Both the position numbers and the translations under genes were made by a program. Below the pieces are notes generated by a model. It was not told the origin of the DNA. It worked only from the letters and a program-made list of their open reading frames with translations, and did no database searches. DNA of 64,000 nucleotides, from the NCBI GenBank assembly GCA_002633025.1, contig NMRB01000917.1, positions 43,821 to 107,820 of the forward strand, read 5' to 3'. The number at the start of each line of letters is the position of its first letter. The stretch's first letter is position 1. Source of the stretch: Notospermus geniculatus (lineage: Eukaryota; Nemertea; Pilidiophora; Heteronemertea; Lineidae). Positions 23,501 to 34,099 of this stretch are shown here, in pieces.

Positions 23501-23544
23501 AACCTGAAAATCAATCAATAACCAATTATTCTAATGGAACGAAT

Positions 23545-24060
23545 TCGTGAAGCCTCTCGATTTATCGATCGCGATATCGAAAAGGGGCTAATGAGCACTA
23601 GGCCCTTTCAGCGGCACCTGTGGCCGGTCATTAGTGGCTACAGGCCTGCGCGTGGAGCTCTCAGTCCCTTTCTCGCACTCGCGAAGCTGAGCCGCACATA
23701 CTGGACGTATTCTGAAACGGCCTACGGACAGACATTCTGAAACGGAGCAACCCACTCGGGGTCTAGTCTAAAGGAACGGTAGGATCCGATTTGCCGCTGT
23801 CCTTTTCCAATTCATGGATTCACTTCACATATTCTAGGGAATATAATTCGCCGGAGCCCAAATTGTACGACCGCGAGACGTTTCATTTCGCGAGACGTCT
23901 CATCCGTCTCAGCGACATCGAGAGATTCAGGGCACATCACTCGGCACCGATACCTCCCTGGTCAGGAAAACGACGGAAGGATCGACGCACGGCTTATGAC
24001 GCGGTTTTTGAGAGGAAGTCTCAGAGATGGATTGGTCGAGTGGACTGAACCGCATCTCAA
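23545..24060. repeat. Dispersed repeat R1, copy 1
   Basis: A block starting GTGAAGCCTCTCGATTTATC and running through CTGAAACGGCCTACGGACAG and AACCCACTCGGGGTCTAG recurs at about 47263-47600 and about 50675-51190. Copies 1 and 3 lie directly upstream of the two copies of the secreted 8-cysteine gene, so the repeat moved with the gene duplication or marks its edge. Confidence 0.85.
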
Positions 24061-24077
24061 AAATTGGCGACTTTAGG

Positions 24078-24125
24078 ATGACCGCAACTACGCAAACCCG
24101 ATGACCGCAACTACGCAAACCCGAT
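24078..24125. repeat. Promoter tandem repeat, 2 units
   Basis: The 24-bp-class unit GATGACCGCAACTACGCAAA plus CCC is present twice here, followed by a third GATGACCGCAA. At the duplicated locus (51,382-51,415) only one full unit plus a diverged half remains. Confidence 0.8.
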
Positions 24126-24206
24126 GACCGCAATCAACTGCAAACCTGTCGCATACAGCGGTGAGATTCCCTGATGTCTTTCAATTTCTGTCGTTTCAGA
24201 TACACG

Positions 24207-25724
24207 ATGAAGACTTCTTTGTTTCTCGCCGTATTCGGGGTCGTGGCTGGCCTGGCTTTCGCCGAAAGTAAGTTGAGAATTCAAGTCACAATATACTGGT
24301 TTAGAACTCTCTTCTGACGATAACGACGGATCGCCAACGTTTTCGCATTCGGAAAACTGGAACACAGTTTCGAGCTCCGAGTTGACAAATGCACTTTATC
24401 GAAGGCGATCTAATTTGGCGCAGGAATTTATGGTGCGGCCGATTTCGATCGACTTCTAATAATTAATTTACCACAGGATTAATTATTTGCTCTCAAGCCT
24501 TATCTCTGATCTGATAGATGGCCCAGTCACCATTTTTTAATTTACTTTCTATCTTTTCCAGCATCCTACGATAAGGTCCTGGCAGGTAAGAACAATTAAA
24601 TGTCCACTTTATGAGCAGACGCTCATTACAGTTAATTCGTCCCATTGGGAGTTTCGGTTTAATGTCATCAACATCTTGTCATCGCCACATGGTGCCTTTG
24701 ATTAATGAGAATGTTTGGACAATACATTCCCTTTAATATATCGAAATGCTGGGTGAGATGTTCCCTTTAATGTCGTCAGTGTTCGACCTGCTTGGTGACG
24801 TCATCGAAGGGACAATCCGTCCAGACGTCACGACGAATGGAACACGGTGATGTCCGCCCGTCTTTACGATCCGGACATCGTGCCGATCGAGTGTGGCAAA
24901 ACAGCGTGCCGACTGCCTTAAGACTTGCTGCTTGTCTTTGACAACACTTGCTGCTTCTCCGTCTTTGGCAATACTTGGCAATACCGCTGCTGCTTGTCTT
25001 TGGCAAGACTTGCTGCTTACTAATAGTATCTTTGGCACATCATTGCCGAGTTTTTCTTTGCATTGACCATGAACTTTCCGTTCCAGTGAACGCTAGGAGT
25101 GTGTTCCTCTACGCCAGGGAGTGCGAGGATGAGAACCTACACAAGACCTTCAAGGCTGGAGAGGTGTGGAAGAGCAGATGCATCATCTGGACTTGCGCTG
25201 TCACCCCCGGTGGCGCTTTCAACATCCCCGTCAAGCTAGGTAAGGAACTCTCTGTACTCCAGGCTTTGTAATCTCTTCAGAGGAACTTGATTGCCAAATG
25301 GACCCGGAGAGTCGTCCTACTGAACTCCCGTGGACGTATGTCTGGGGAGGAGATGGCCCCGCCCGAGCCGACGATGACCAAGTTATACATGTAGTTCTCA
25401 TCAGAAGTTGACTCGCGATTTTTGATTAAAACTTGTTCCTAATTTCAAAACTTTTATCTTCCAGAATGCGAGACCCTCAAACTGAGCAAGAAGGGCAAGG
25501 AGGAAGCGGCCTGCGTCCCAGTCGGCAGCACCAACCTGACCATCAGGCGAAACGGCAACAAATACAAGAACTGCGACTGCGTCTGGATGTTCAACCAACT
25601 GCAGTACCACTGCCCCGTTGAGAAGGAGAGCTTAGTTGGACAGAAGGGAGGTGACAAGAAGAAAGCCGCACCCAAGACGGCCGCACCCAAAAAGAAGGCA
25701 GCCGCCAAGAAGAAAAGCGCTTAA
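24207..25724 (+). CDS. Secreted 8-cysteine protein, possible single-domain VWC type, Lys/Ala-rich tail
   Basis: Four exons (24207-24267, 24562-24585, 25087-25239, 25465-25724) sum to 498 nt and 165 residues. Exon 2 is only 24 nt. Residues 1-19 (MKTSLFLAVFGVVAGLAFA) are a clear signal peptide. The mature part has eight cysteines: REC, SRC and WTC in exon 3, then EC, AC, NC, DC and HC in exon 4. That suggests four disulfides. The pattern, with G-E-V-W before the second cysteine and a final C-x-C, recalls single-domain von Willebrand type C (Vago-like) secreted proteins, but I cannot confirm the family. The last 30 residues are a Lys/Ala/Pro tail (KKKAAPKTAAPKKKAAAKKK). A strong acceptor (CTGTCGTTTCAG) six bases before the ATG suggests an upstream non-coding exon. 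AATAAA is at 25829-25834. Function unknown; extracellular matrix, coelomic or immune roles are all possible. Confidence 0.8.
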
Positions 25725-25828
25725 GCATTAAAGCGACCTACCTAAGGACGCAAACGTCATGATCTTTTAGTGTAAATATTTTTACCACCATGCGTGTCGT
25801 CTTCAATGCTGTATCTTTCCTCAATTTC

Positions 25829-25834
25829 AATAAA
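25829..25834 (+). terminator. Poly(A) signal of the 8-cysteine gene
   Basis: AATAAA about 105 bp after the stop codon. Confidence 0.75.
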
Positions 25835-26079
25835 ATGCTGAAACGCATACAAACTTTTGTTCAAATCTTTCGAGAACATATTCGGTTCTCGATTTTTATA
25901 TAGAATGAGCCCCACTCTCCAGGGCGTCCCAAAAGCATTGAACATGGAATACATTTATTCTTTAAAAAAATACCGTGCTATGCGCACTTAAGACCCCTCG
26001 GCTGTGGGTGTAAATTGATTTATGTGTTCACTGAACATTGCATTGCTGAAGACAGATGACCAAAAACTTGTGACCATCT

Positions 26080-26335
26080 GTGGTTGGTCGCAGAACGTCG
26101 TTTTCGCAAAGCGCCCCCTGGTGGCCAAATGGAAAGTCCGATTCGGCCGATAATCAATAGGTTCGTGGACGACCCATACATATACCTTTAAACCAAAAAT
26201 CAGGAAAATCCGATTTAATTTGAACGTGCTAGAGTGGTAACGTCGTCAATGGACAGACGGACAGACGGTCAGACGGACGGACACCGCAGGGGACGACAAT
26301 ACCCCTCGGGCCGCCCGCGGGCCGAGGGGTAAAAA
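26080..26335. repeat. Dispersed repeat with GACAGACGGACG terminus
   Basis: It begins near GCGCCCCCTGGTGGCC, includes CATATACCTTTAAACC and ends in a short GACGGACAGACGG tandem followed by a palindrome (CCCTCGGGCC / GGCCGAGGGG). It is similar in style, though not identical, to 53,440-53,930. Probably non-autonomous. Confidence 0.5.
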
Positions 26336-26860
26336 TGGCCTCCCCTTGAAGTGTATCATCTTCATCAATGTGACTGGTTGATGAGCCAGGAGGCCTGTCA
26401 CATCAAGGAGACTACCAAGGACAGAATGAACTCTGGGGTCTTCTTCTGTCCCCTCAGCAGATCCAAAGGAAATACACCCTTTTGGTGACCCTCAGGGACA
26501 GGGCCCATAGGCCTATTCATAAAACTACAGTTGTCCATGTCCTGACCGACTTGTCCATGCATGCATGCAAAGATGGTTTTCCTGTCACCATGGAGACATG
26601 GAATAGACAGAACTTGGCCTCTCATGCAGAGCATCATACCTAATCATTAGATTGGTTCTGCTGCAAAAAACAGAATGACACTTTTGAAAGCTGCCCTTTT
26701 CAAGTGGTACAGAAACTGCATCAGTGCCATCTGTTATTGGGTGGCAGAACCAGACTAACCTCAGTGGCAGTCAGTGAAGTATGGTTGACTGAAGGGCAAT
26801 AGGCCTGCATTATTCCTGGAATTTTAACCTAGAATGTAAATGACTGGCTTCAAGAAATCT

Positions 26861-27045
26861 ACTTCCAGAATCTTGCGAATTTTCGACCCCAACCGGGGTC
26901 TTCCTCAGGCACTTTTCAGTTGGAGAGACCACATGTCTCTCCAACTGAAAAGTGCCTAAGGAGGGTCGAAAATTCGTAAGATTCTGGAAGTTGACTTCTT
27001 GATATTTATCATTTTGTGTGTCAATTTTTGTGTTTTCTTGTTCTT
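26861..27045. mobile_element. Fold-back element, small member, 16-bp target duplication
   Basis: The body is an inverted repeat (ACTTCCAGAATCTTGCGAAT through GGGTCTTC, mirrored by GGAGGGTCG through TTCTGGAAGT) followed by a unique tail (TATCATTTTGTGTGTCAA). The exact 16-bp direct repeat TGGCTTCAAGAAATCT flanks it at 26845-26860 and 27046-27061. It shares ends with the large element at 43605-44520. Confidence 0.8.
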
Positions 27046-27480
27046 TGGCTTCAAGAAATCTGAAATAGTATAATGATGATGAAGACAGACGCACAAGATG
27101 CAGTCACAGGGCTTGGACAGCAATTATTGATTAGAGAGGAGAATGCAATATACACTGTGTATGGCATTATTAGCTCTGGGCAATAATGTACAACACAAGG
27201 AACCCACCTACACCATCAGGTTAAAACCCCAAACTTTTCTTACTCAAATGACACTCAAAGAAAGTAAAGAACAAAATGACAGTGTAAAAGGACACTCTTC
27301 TTTTTCCAACCTCCACCAATAGGAGCAGTCAGCCGCGCATATTGCCAACAGATGGCAGCAAAGTCTTAGCGGACCAATGTACAGGAAAATCTACGTGATT
27401 GCTGCTCGATCGATAATGACTGGGCCCGCTAAATGCATTGAATTTAAATTGGGCCGTGACGACACCTATATAACTCGCTG

Positions 27481-27960
27481 ACAGGTCACAAAAACGAAAA
27501 TGGGTCGATCATCGTGGAACAAACAGCATCAGCGCGCAGGGAATCGTAACCGTGTTCAGGTCACCTGCGAATGGTTTACGCCCGTCGGGATGACACAGAA
27601 GTTGAATAGGTTCAACTCCTGCGATTCATGATCTTTTTGGTCGGCGACTGATCCCTATCGTCGTAACTGAGACGCAACTACAGTCATGTCACACCAGATC
27701 GGCGACTGATTTGTTCCACGCTGTCGTGCCTCAGACGCAAAGTGATCCAGAAAAGTCAGCGTGCGCCTGTTCTGTGCCATCGCAAGGTCGACCTGTCGAC
27801 ATCCGCAGAGCCGATTTTGTCGTACGAGTGTGTCGGCCGACAGAGACGTACGACAAGAACGCGCCGTGTNCCAAGTTATTTCAGGCACTGCCCGCGCTGT
27901 GGCGCGGGCGTTTTTTAAAAACGTGCGAGGCCCTGGTTTTATGCATGCAGTTCAGCTTTA
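27481..27960. repeat. Dispersed repeat R2, copy 1
   Basis: It matches about 48,362-48,760 closely (AGGTCACAAAAACGAAAATG, ATCGTGGAACAAACAGCATC, GACCTGTCGACATCCGCA). A single N at 27870 interrupts it. No coding potential is seen; it is probably part of a non-autonomous DNA element. Confidence 0.75.
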
Positions 27961-28086
27961 ATCACCGATTTTCGTTGGTGTGGGCATTCCCCAGTCACTG
28001 AAGATCATGTAACAAAGTACGTAACATGTCAGAACAAAGGTCCCGGTCATGGATGGCACCATAGGCCTCTCAGACAGTTACTTAAC

Positions 28087-28313
28087 CCTAGTTCCTACTC
28101 CGCCGCACGACCGTCGTCGAGGGCCGATCGCACGATCTCACGTTCGGCGCCGACCCCGTCGCACGATTTGGTCGGCATCCGATCACGAGTCATTTCATAA
28201 CGTGTCGTTGTCGCTGAAGAAAACTGGAATATGAATCACCTCCGCGAAGTCTGCATCCAGATTTTGATCGCGCGTCGGTCGCCGATGGTCGAGCGTCGAA
28301 GTATGAACCAGGC
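28087..28313. mobile_element. Inverted-repeat MITE (TTCATACTCCG family)
   Basis: The left end CCCTAGTTCCTACTCCG and the reverse of the right end (GCCTGGTTCATACTTCG) match over the arms, which continue into CGCACGACC-type sequence. TAA precedes it and ATAA follows it, compatible with a Harbinger-like TAA duplication. Related ends occur at about 28,385, 31,170-31,230 and 49,028. Confidence 0.6.
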
Positions 28314-28909
28314 ATAATCAGTAACAGCCCAACATGTCGAAAAAATCAGCCGACAATTTTGCAGCCGATCAGCGGAGGAGGCTAACGCCTACTTCAAAGG
28401 CGAACTTCGCCGCACGACCATCGGCGTCCGACGCGCGATGAAATTCTGGACGCCGACTTCACGATGTTTCCGCAGAACGACATAAGGATGTGGACTACTA
28501 GTATTTCGAATGCATCGATTTTCAAAAATCCTGAGTTGCCTCGACCTTTCTACGTGACCTTGACCTTTTTTCACCATGACAACATGCCAAGACGCTTGCT
28601 AACGTATGATAACTTATGAATAGACACTTCAACCAAAGAAATACGATTTTTATGACATGATTAAACAACTTTTTACAAAAAGAGGGATTTTTAACATCGG
28701 TTGCCATGGAAACCGAGTTTTTCCACATTTTCTGTTGTCCGATTTTGGCCGATTTTTAATATGTTATTCACCATGGTGAATACCACCGAAAACCACCGAA
28801 AAACCTTTTGTTGCAATTTTTTATGGGTCTTTCAGTATTTTGACTGGACTATTATAAAACATCCGATATGAGGTTCCAGTGTCACGTCAAATTGTGAAAA
28901 AAATGACGT

Positions 28910-29360
28910 CGCCTAAGGCGGTATAGTAGGGAGGACCCATCGTTCATTTTGTGATAAAAACACCAAATTTGGCACAGATGTAGATTTCACCATATCTTTT
29001 GATTTGAGGACAGGAGCCCCGACGAAATCGCCCCCTGAGAGCCGCCATCTTGGATTCCAATATGGCCGCCATCTTGGACACCTTTTCCCACATATCTCGA
29101 ATTCTAACAGAGATAGAAGCATAATTCCAAGACCTATGCCCACATTTTCGGGGTCGCCGAATCGAATGGTGCCATCGGAAATGACGTCACATGTCCGCCA
29201 TATTGGATTCCAAGATGGCCGCTATACCGAACGCTTTGGGCCCTAGCTACTAATCCTGAAGATATTTTTATCAAGCGCGTAGGGCATTGGGAGAGTTTGA
29301 TGACATTTTTTAAAAGGCTAAGCCCGGAAGCCCGGGACAAAATACCCTGGAATGGCCGCC
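28910..29360. repeat. Repeat with GCCATCTTGGATTCCAA motifs, copy 1
   Basis: GCCGCCATCTTGGA and its complement recur, together with GACGTCACATGTCCGCCATA. The same arrangement is at 62,930-63,110. It is non-coding. Confidence 0.6.
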
Positions 29361-29745
29361 ATCTTGGAGCGGCTTAAAATAATTTTCGGCGAAAATTTGC
29401 CAAATTTTGATTTGACCTTGACCTTTAACAATGACCTTGACCATATTTGGATTCGCTGATAATCTGAAAAGCAAGATCATGTCTTCAAACATATGATTAG
29501 CCATTTCAGCGGTTAAAATATCACCATTAAGTCCTCAGAAAAAGGCTATGACCGAAATACCCGATTTTCACCACTGGTTCCCATGGAAACCGCAATATTT
29601 CAAATTGCCCAATGATGCCAAAGTGGCATCAGACGGATTCTGGTACAGGGGACCTTGAAGTTGTAGAAAATGCAAAAAAATTGCGTCCGGACCCTATTGC
29701 AACCTTATGTCCGAAAATCGGGTTTGGCAAATGGACTACTAGTTA

Positions 29746-30043
29746 AGGCCCGTTTATACAGAGCGCGACCGCGACTGCGACCGCGACCGCGACCGCGGCA
29801 CCCGCATCGGATTGATCAAATGTAAAATGAATGGGAACGTTTATACACAACGCGACCGCGGCCGCGACCAAAATTTTGGTCGCGCGGCATGCCGCAGAGA
29901 TTGCCTCCAGAGCGAAATTTTTGAAAATGCCGCGCGACACTTTTTCCAGGCAACCACGGCGTTTTCGTTTATACACAGCCGCTGCCGCGGTCGGTGCCGC
30001 GGTCGCGGTCGCAGTCGCGGTCGCGCTCTGTATAAATGGGCCT
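29746..30043. mobile_element. Harbinger-like MITE with CGCGAC-rich arms, TTA duplication
   Basis: Ends AGGCCCGTTTATACAGAGCG and the reverse complement (CTCTGTATAAATGGGCCT) are flanked by TTA at 29743-29745 and 30044-30046. The arms contain repeated GCGACC units. It is 298 bp and codes for nothing recognisable. Confidence 0.8.
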
Positions 30044-30410
30044 TTAGTCGCGTCTAACAGAAAAACACCCTTTATGAATATGGCCCTTAATGTTTGTAAA
30101 CTTTTGGGGCATGCCAACCCACCAAAATGAACACTTTTGGAATCAACACCAACAAATTGCTCATAAGACAAAGAAAGCCTGGACATAAACAAACAAAATG
30201 TAAATAAACAATGAATTTCGTGGCCCACGAAAATACCCGTGATACATTGGGCCGTATTCATAGATCATCGCGCGATTAGCCTAGACGCGGATAACTTTTG
30301 TACGCTGGTTAAAACAGGTTTGTACGCGCGTGGATAAACAACCTTGATGATCGCAATTCACAACAAGAGATGATCGGCCGTTTATCTGTCCGCGTCTAAC
30401 TTCCCGCTTA

Positions 30411-30825
30411 GGTGTCCCTCCATAAGTCCGACACTTCACAAGTCCGACATCCCAAAAGTTCGAAGTATCATAAGTCCGACAATGGAAAAATCACTTTAAA
30501 AATGTACCACAATTCCGAAGCACCACAAGTCCGACATCCCACAAGTCCGACGTTTAGAGAAAGGTATCATAAGTCCGACGTTCAGAGAAAGGTATCATAA
30601 GTCCGAAGTACCATAAGTCCCACATCCAATAACTCCGACAAGAAGGGTTTGGGAGTTCCGACTTATGGTACTTCGGACTTGTGGGATGTCGGACTTGTGG
30701 TACTTCGGACCTGTGGGATGTCGGAGTTGCGGGACGTCGGACTTGTGAGATGTCGGACTTGTGGGATGTCGGACTTGTGGGACGTCGGATATGTGGGATG
30801 TCGGACTTGTGGGGGGGGGGGAATC
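30411..30825. mobile_element. Fold-back array of AAGTCCGACATCCCAC units
   Basis: The left part carries direct repeats of a 16-bp-class unit AAGTCCGACATCCCAC; the right part carries the same unit inverted (GTGGGATGTCGGACTT), so the whole folds back on itself. CCCGCTTA flanks it at 30403-30410 and 30826-30833, consistent with an 8-bp target duplication. No coding capacity. Confidence 0.7.
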
Positions 30826-30918
30826 CCCGCTTAATCACCGATTTTCTTGCTGCGGGCATTCAGTCACTGAAAGATCATGTAACGAAGTACGTAACATGTC
30901 AGAACAAAGGTCCCGGTC

Positions 30919-31149
30919 GCGAACTTTTTTTTCCTAACCAATATATCCATTACGACCAACTTTTTTTCCTAACCTGTATAGCAAAACCTAATCCTAATCC
31001 TAATCTGAACCCTAATCCTAATACTACTCCCAAAACTAACCCTGACCCTTGCACTTACCCTATCATTAATCCGCCATTCACTTTGTTAATTTCATTTCGT
31101 AATGGATATACTGGTTAGGAATCTATACCGGTTAGGAAAAAAAATTCGC
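30919..31149. mobile_element. TIR element with 9-bp target duplication GTCCCGGTC
   Basis: Left end GCGAACTTTTTTTTCCTAACC and inverted right end (GGTTAGG then A-run then TTCGC) enclose a CCTAAT-rich core. GTCCCGGTC flanks it at 30910-30918 and 31150-31158. The uninterrupted target is visible at about 28,040 (GGTCCCGGTCATGGATGGCA). The 8-9 bp duplication suggests a Mutator- or hAT-type origin. Confidence 0.75.
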
Positions 31150-31476
31150 GTCCCGGTCATGCATGGCACCGTGGATTTTGATTGCGCGCCGGACGCCGAT
31201 GGTTTTGCGTCAAAAGTATGAACTTGGCTTAACAGCCCAACATGTCGAAAAAACGAGCTGACAATTTTGCAGCCAATCAGCAGATGTGGCTAATTGAGGC
31301 TGAAACATTCGGACAGATGTGATTGAAAACAAACGTTCAGATGCTACAGCCAATCAGAAGAAGCAAGTGGCATGGGATGCTGTAGCACGTGATTCCTGGA
31401 TTTGTATGACCTGTATAAACACGCAAATCAACAGGCTGCCTTCGTTCTGCCTCTTCCCATGCTTCGTCTGCACCTA

Positions 31477-31729
31477 ATTCGAGGATACGGAGTGGATTCA
31501 TTGCGAAGCTTCAGCGCGCCTGAGGCGAAATGACAGTTTGTACGCGAGATAAACAAGCTCCTTGGGACGTTTAACATTTCTTTTGTTACTTGCACGCGGG
31601 TGACTACTTTTGTACGTTGGTTAAACGTCTGGTAACCTAATCACTCTTTATGAAATGCTGTCTAACGTGAACGTGCCATTATCCGCTGTTTAATCAGCGT
31701 GTTTTCTAGTTAGTCGCGTCTAAGAGAAA
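31477..31729 (+). repeat. 253-bp direct repeat, left copy
   Basis: It starts ATTCGAGGATACGGAGTGG and ends GCGTCTAAGAGAAA. It matches 38854-39106 over the full length; I noticed one difference (GTAACC against GTAATC). The two copies bracket the transposase/YqaJ segment. Confidence 0.9.
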
Positions 31730-31870
31730 TAGGCCTACATGTAGGCCTACTTTTCCATAGGCCTACAATGCACACAAGGCCTACATGTGTAGGCCTAGTG
31801 CCAGTGCCAGTGGGATGCACTGGCTTGGCCGATAGGCCTACATACATGTACCATATAAAAGCATGTAGGC
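31728..31870. repeat. TAGGCCTA palindrome cluster
   Basis: At least five TAGGCCTA/AGGCCTAC motifs plus ACATGTAGG occur within 140 bp, right at the left edge of the transposase/YqaJ segment. Single TAGGCCTA copies are scattered elsewhere, but this density is not. Confidence 0.7.
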
Positions 31871-32220
31871 CTATGCCATCATGCTGTTGGCCTGTTATCA
31901 GCACACAGTAGTCAACGCTGGGCAACAGTGCAACAGTGCATTTCAGTGGGAGTTCAGAGTGTCGACAACATCGGAGCCTGGTCTGGAGAGGAGGCGGCAT
32001 GCCTTGTCTGAATGGACCCTCCCTATCCCAGTGTATCGTCCTGTGCCATCCTCTTGTGCAGAGACTGCAGGCATTTTCCACTGCACTACTGGACTACTAC
32101 TGCCGCTAGCACTAGATGGCCAATTTTATTAGATACCCCTGGTACTACTAGGCCTAGTATACTAGTTTACTATTTATTGATTTGAGAGGGCCTAGCTAAT
32201 ACTTGATCTTTTTCTTTCAG

Positions 32221-33634
32221 GCTGTGTTCCTAGCAAGCGCCAACTGAGGCACGGGGCTGTGCCTAATGTGTTTGAATGGTCCAAGGCTGCTACACCATCA
32301 GCTATAGAGAGGGCAAACCGTGTGGTAAAGAGGAGGCAAAAGCTGGAGGAGAATGAAAATAAGAGATTCAAGGAAGGCCTTGCTGTGATTCAAGACTTAG
32401 GAGCTGAGTGTGAAGTCCAGGATGTCATACAAGTTAATGATGGCATTGAAGGTTGGTTTATTCAGTGTGTAGTCTTGTGAAAATTGCTGATGGGAGTGGT
32501 GATTTTATAAATTGGAGCTACCAACCTCATTTGCATCCTGAATGACAGGGTGTTCTTGGTTATTCATGTTTCAAACAATGGCCTGGTGAAGGATTTTATA
32601 AAGAGTCAAATTTACCTCAAAATACAGCACCTTAGTGGGAGTAAACTGTTCATTTTTCATTATTTTTCAGGTCTGACCAATGCTTCAGGAGAAGAACTTG
32701 GACGAAGAGTGGATGATTCGACTCAAACCATAAATTCATCCCAGCTGTATTCCGCAAAATCACTTCCAGAGCACATGCTACATTATTACACGGGTTTGGA
32801 AAATTATGCAAAATTCCGAATGGTTTTGGACTCTCTGGGCCCTGCAGCATATCAGCTGCTGTACCACTCTGGTGACAGACCAAATCTTGCAGTTGAGGAC
32901 CAGTTCTTTTTGTGCCTTATAAAACTTCGGCGCCATTCAGCAAACCAGGAGATTGCCTTTTGGTTCGGGATTTCTGAGAAAACTGTATCAAACATATTTA
33001 TAACTTGGGTAAACTACATGGACTGCCAGTGGAGGGAGGTGGAGTGGTGGCCGGTGAAGGAACTTGTAAACTTTTTTACTCCATCAGATTTTAAGTCCAA
33101 ATTTCCAAAAACTAGAGTGATCTTAGACGGTGCTGAATGTCCTGTCAAGAAACCAGGGAAAGCAGTCGCCCAACAGGCAACATTTTCTTCGTATAAGAAC
33201 AGGAACACGGTTAAGACTGTTGTTGGAGGGACCCCAGGTGGACTGGTGAGTTATGTATCTCCAGCTTTCGGTGGGGCTACCAGTGATCGCCAGGTCATAG
33301 AAAGATCTAACTTGCCTCGCCAATGCGATCCTGGTGATGAGGTTATGGCTGATAAAGGTTTTAACTGTGAAGATCTCTTCATCCCCAGCCAAGTTGGGCT
33401 GAACATTCCAACGTTTTTCAAAAAAAAAATCGAATGTCTGTTGCTTGTGTAACAAATGATCGCAAAATAGCCAGTAAGAGAGTACATATTGAGAGGTTGA
33501 TAGGCTTGGGGAAGACATACAAAATCCTAACTGAACCAATGAATCTTGTTGAATCTGGTTTAGCATCTGAAATCATCCAAGTTGTCTTCACTCTGTGCAA
33601 TTTCAGAGACTGTATTGTACCAAAAAATGCATAG
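32221..33634 (+). pseudogene. THAP-linked DDE transposase (ISL2EU-like), frameshifted
   Basis: This is a cut-and-paste transposase of the DDE_Tnp_4 group. Exon 32221-32451 encodes the tail of a THAP domain, with the AVPTIF-type box as AVPNVF, then a basic coiled stretch. The first THAP exon, with its zinc ligands, was not found. Exon 32671 onward encodes the DDE part: a helix-turn-helix (PNLAVEDQFFLCLIKLRRH through SEKTVSNIF), the first catalytic Asp in RVILDGAECPVKKP, the conserved ATFSSYKNRNTVK and GGLVSYVSPAFGG, and the second Asp in VMADKGF. The frame breaks in an A-run at 33420-33429; the Glu-bearing C-terminus (SKRVHIERLIGLGKTYKIL) continues in another frame to 33634. The break could be a real inactivating deletion or a homopolymer base-calling error. 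Its convergent partner is the YqaJ gene. It probably acted in the nucleus on its own element ends. Confidence 0.85.
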
Positions 33635-34099
33635 TTCAGATGCCAAGGTTACAATGAAGCATTGGTTCAGTAAGGGTATTGTATGTGTTCCCAAGGAGTG
33701 TTTACATCATAAATCTTATTGTTAGGCCACAAGAATGATTAATCCGGTTTACCGTCATTTTTCAGTATCCATAGTTGTCTACAGACCGTATTTCGTGATC
33801 AGAGTACATGCATGTATTTTGGAGTCGCTAGACATATTATTATCATTTATTCTTGCGGGACACAAGAGTTGGTGGACGGCAAACAAGATTTTTCGTTCTA
33901 TACCCTTAGTGTCTCTCTTGGTGCATTTGTTAAATGTTATTGCATATTTTATAACCTCTATAAAGATACATTAGTCAGCAAGTACTTTGATTACTGTAAA
34001 GGTTCCCAAGTCAAGTCATTTTCATCTTTTGCTAGTCATTTTGGTATTGATGATTGATAGGTTGTTGCTATGCTTGCTATGGCAACATTGGCATAATTT

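Noticed and set aside
29749-30261. 172-codon minus-strand frame rich in Ala/Thr/Val repeats
   Set aside because: It is the translation of GCGACC-rich arms of an inverted-repeat element; the repetitive peptide follows from the DNA repeat.
30980-31050. CCTAAT/CCCTAA-rich stretch resembling telomeric repeat
   Set aside because: Units are irregular and it lies inside a 231-bp element with terminal repeats and a 9-bp target duplication, so it is element sequence, not a telomere or interstitial telomeric array.
30681-31118. 145-codon plus-strand frame with repeated CRTCGMSDLWDVG-like units
   Set aside because: It arises from the GTGGGATGTCGGACTT array and crosses an element boundary; no gene support.
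31881-32132. Possible THAP zinc exon upstream of the transposase
   Set aside because: I could not find the C-x2-4-C ... C-x2-H spacing or the proline/tryptophan landmarks in any frame here.
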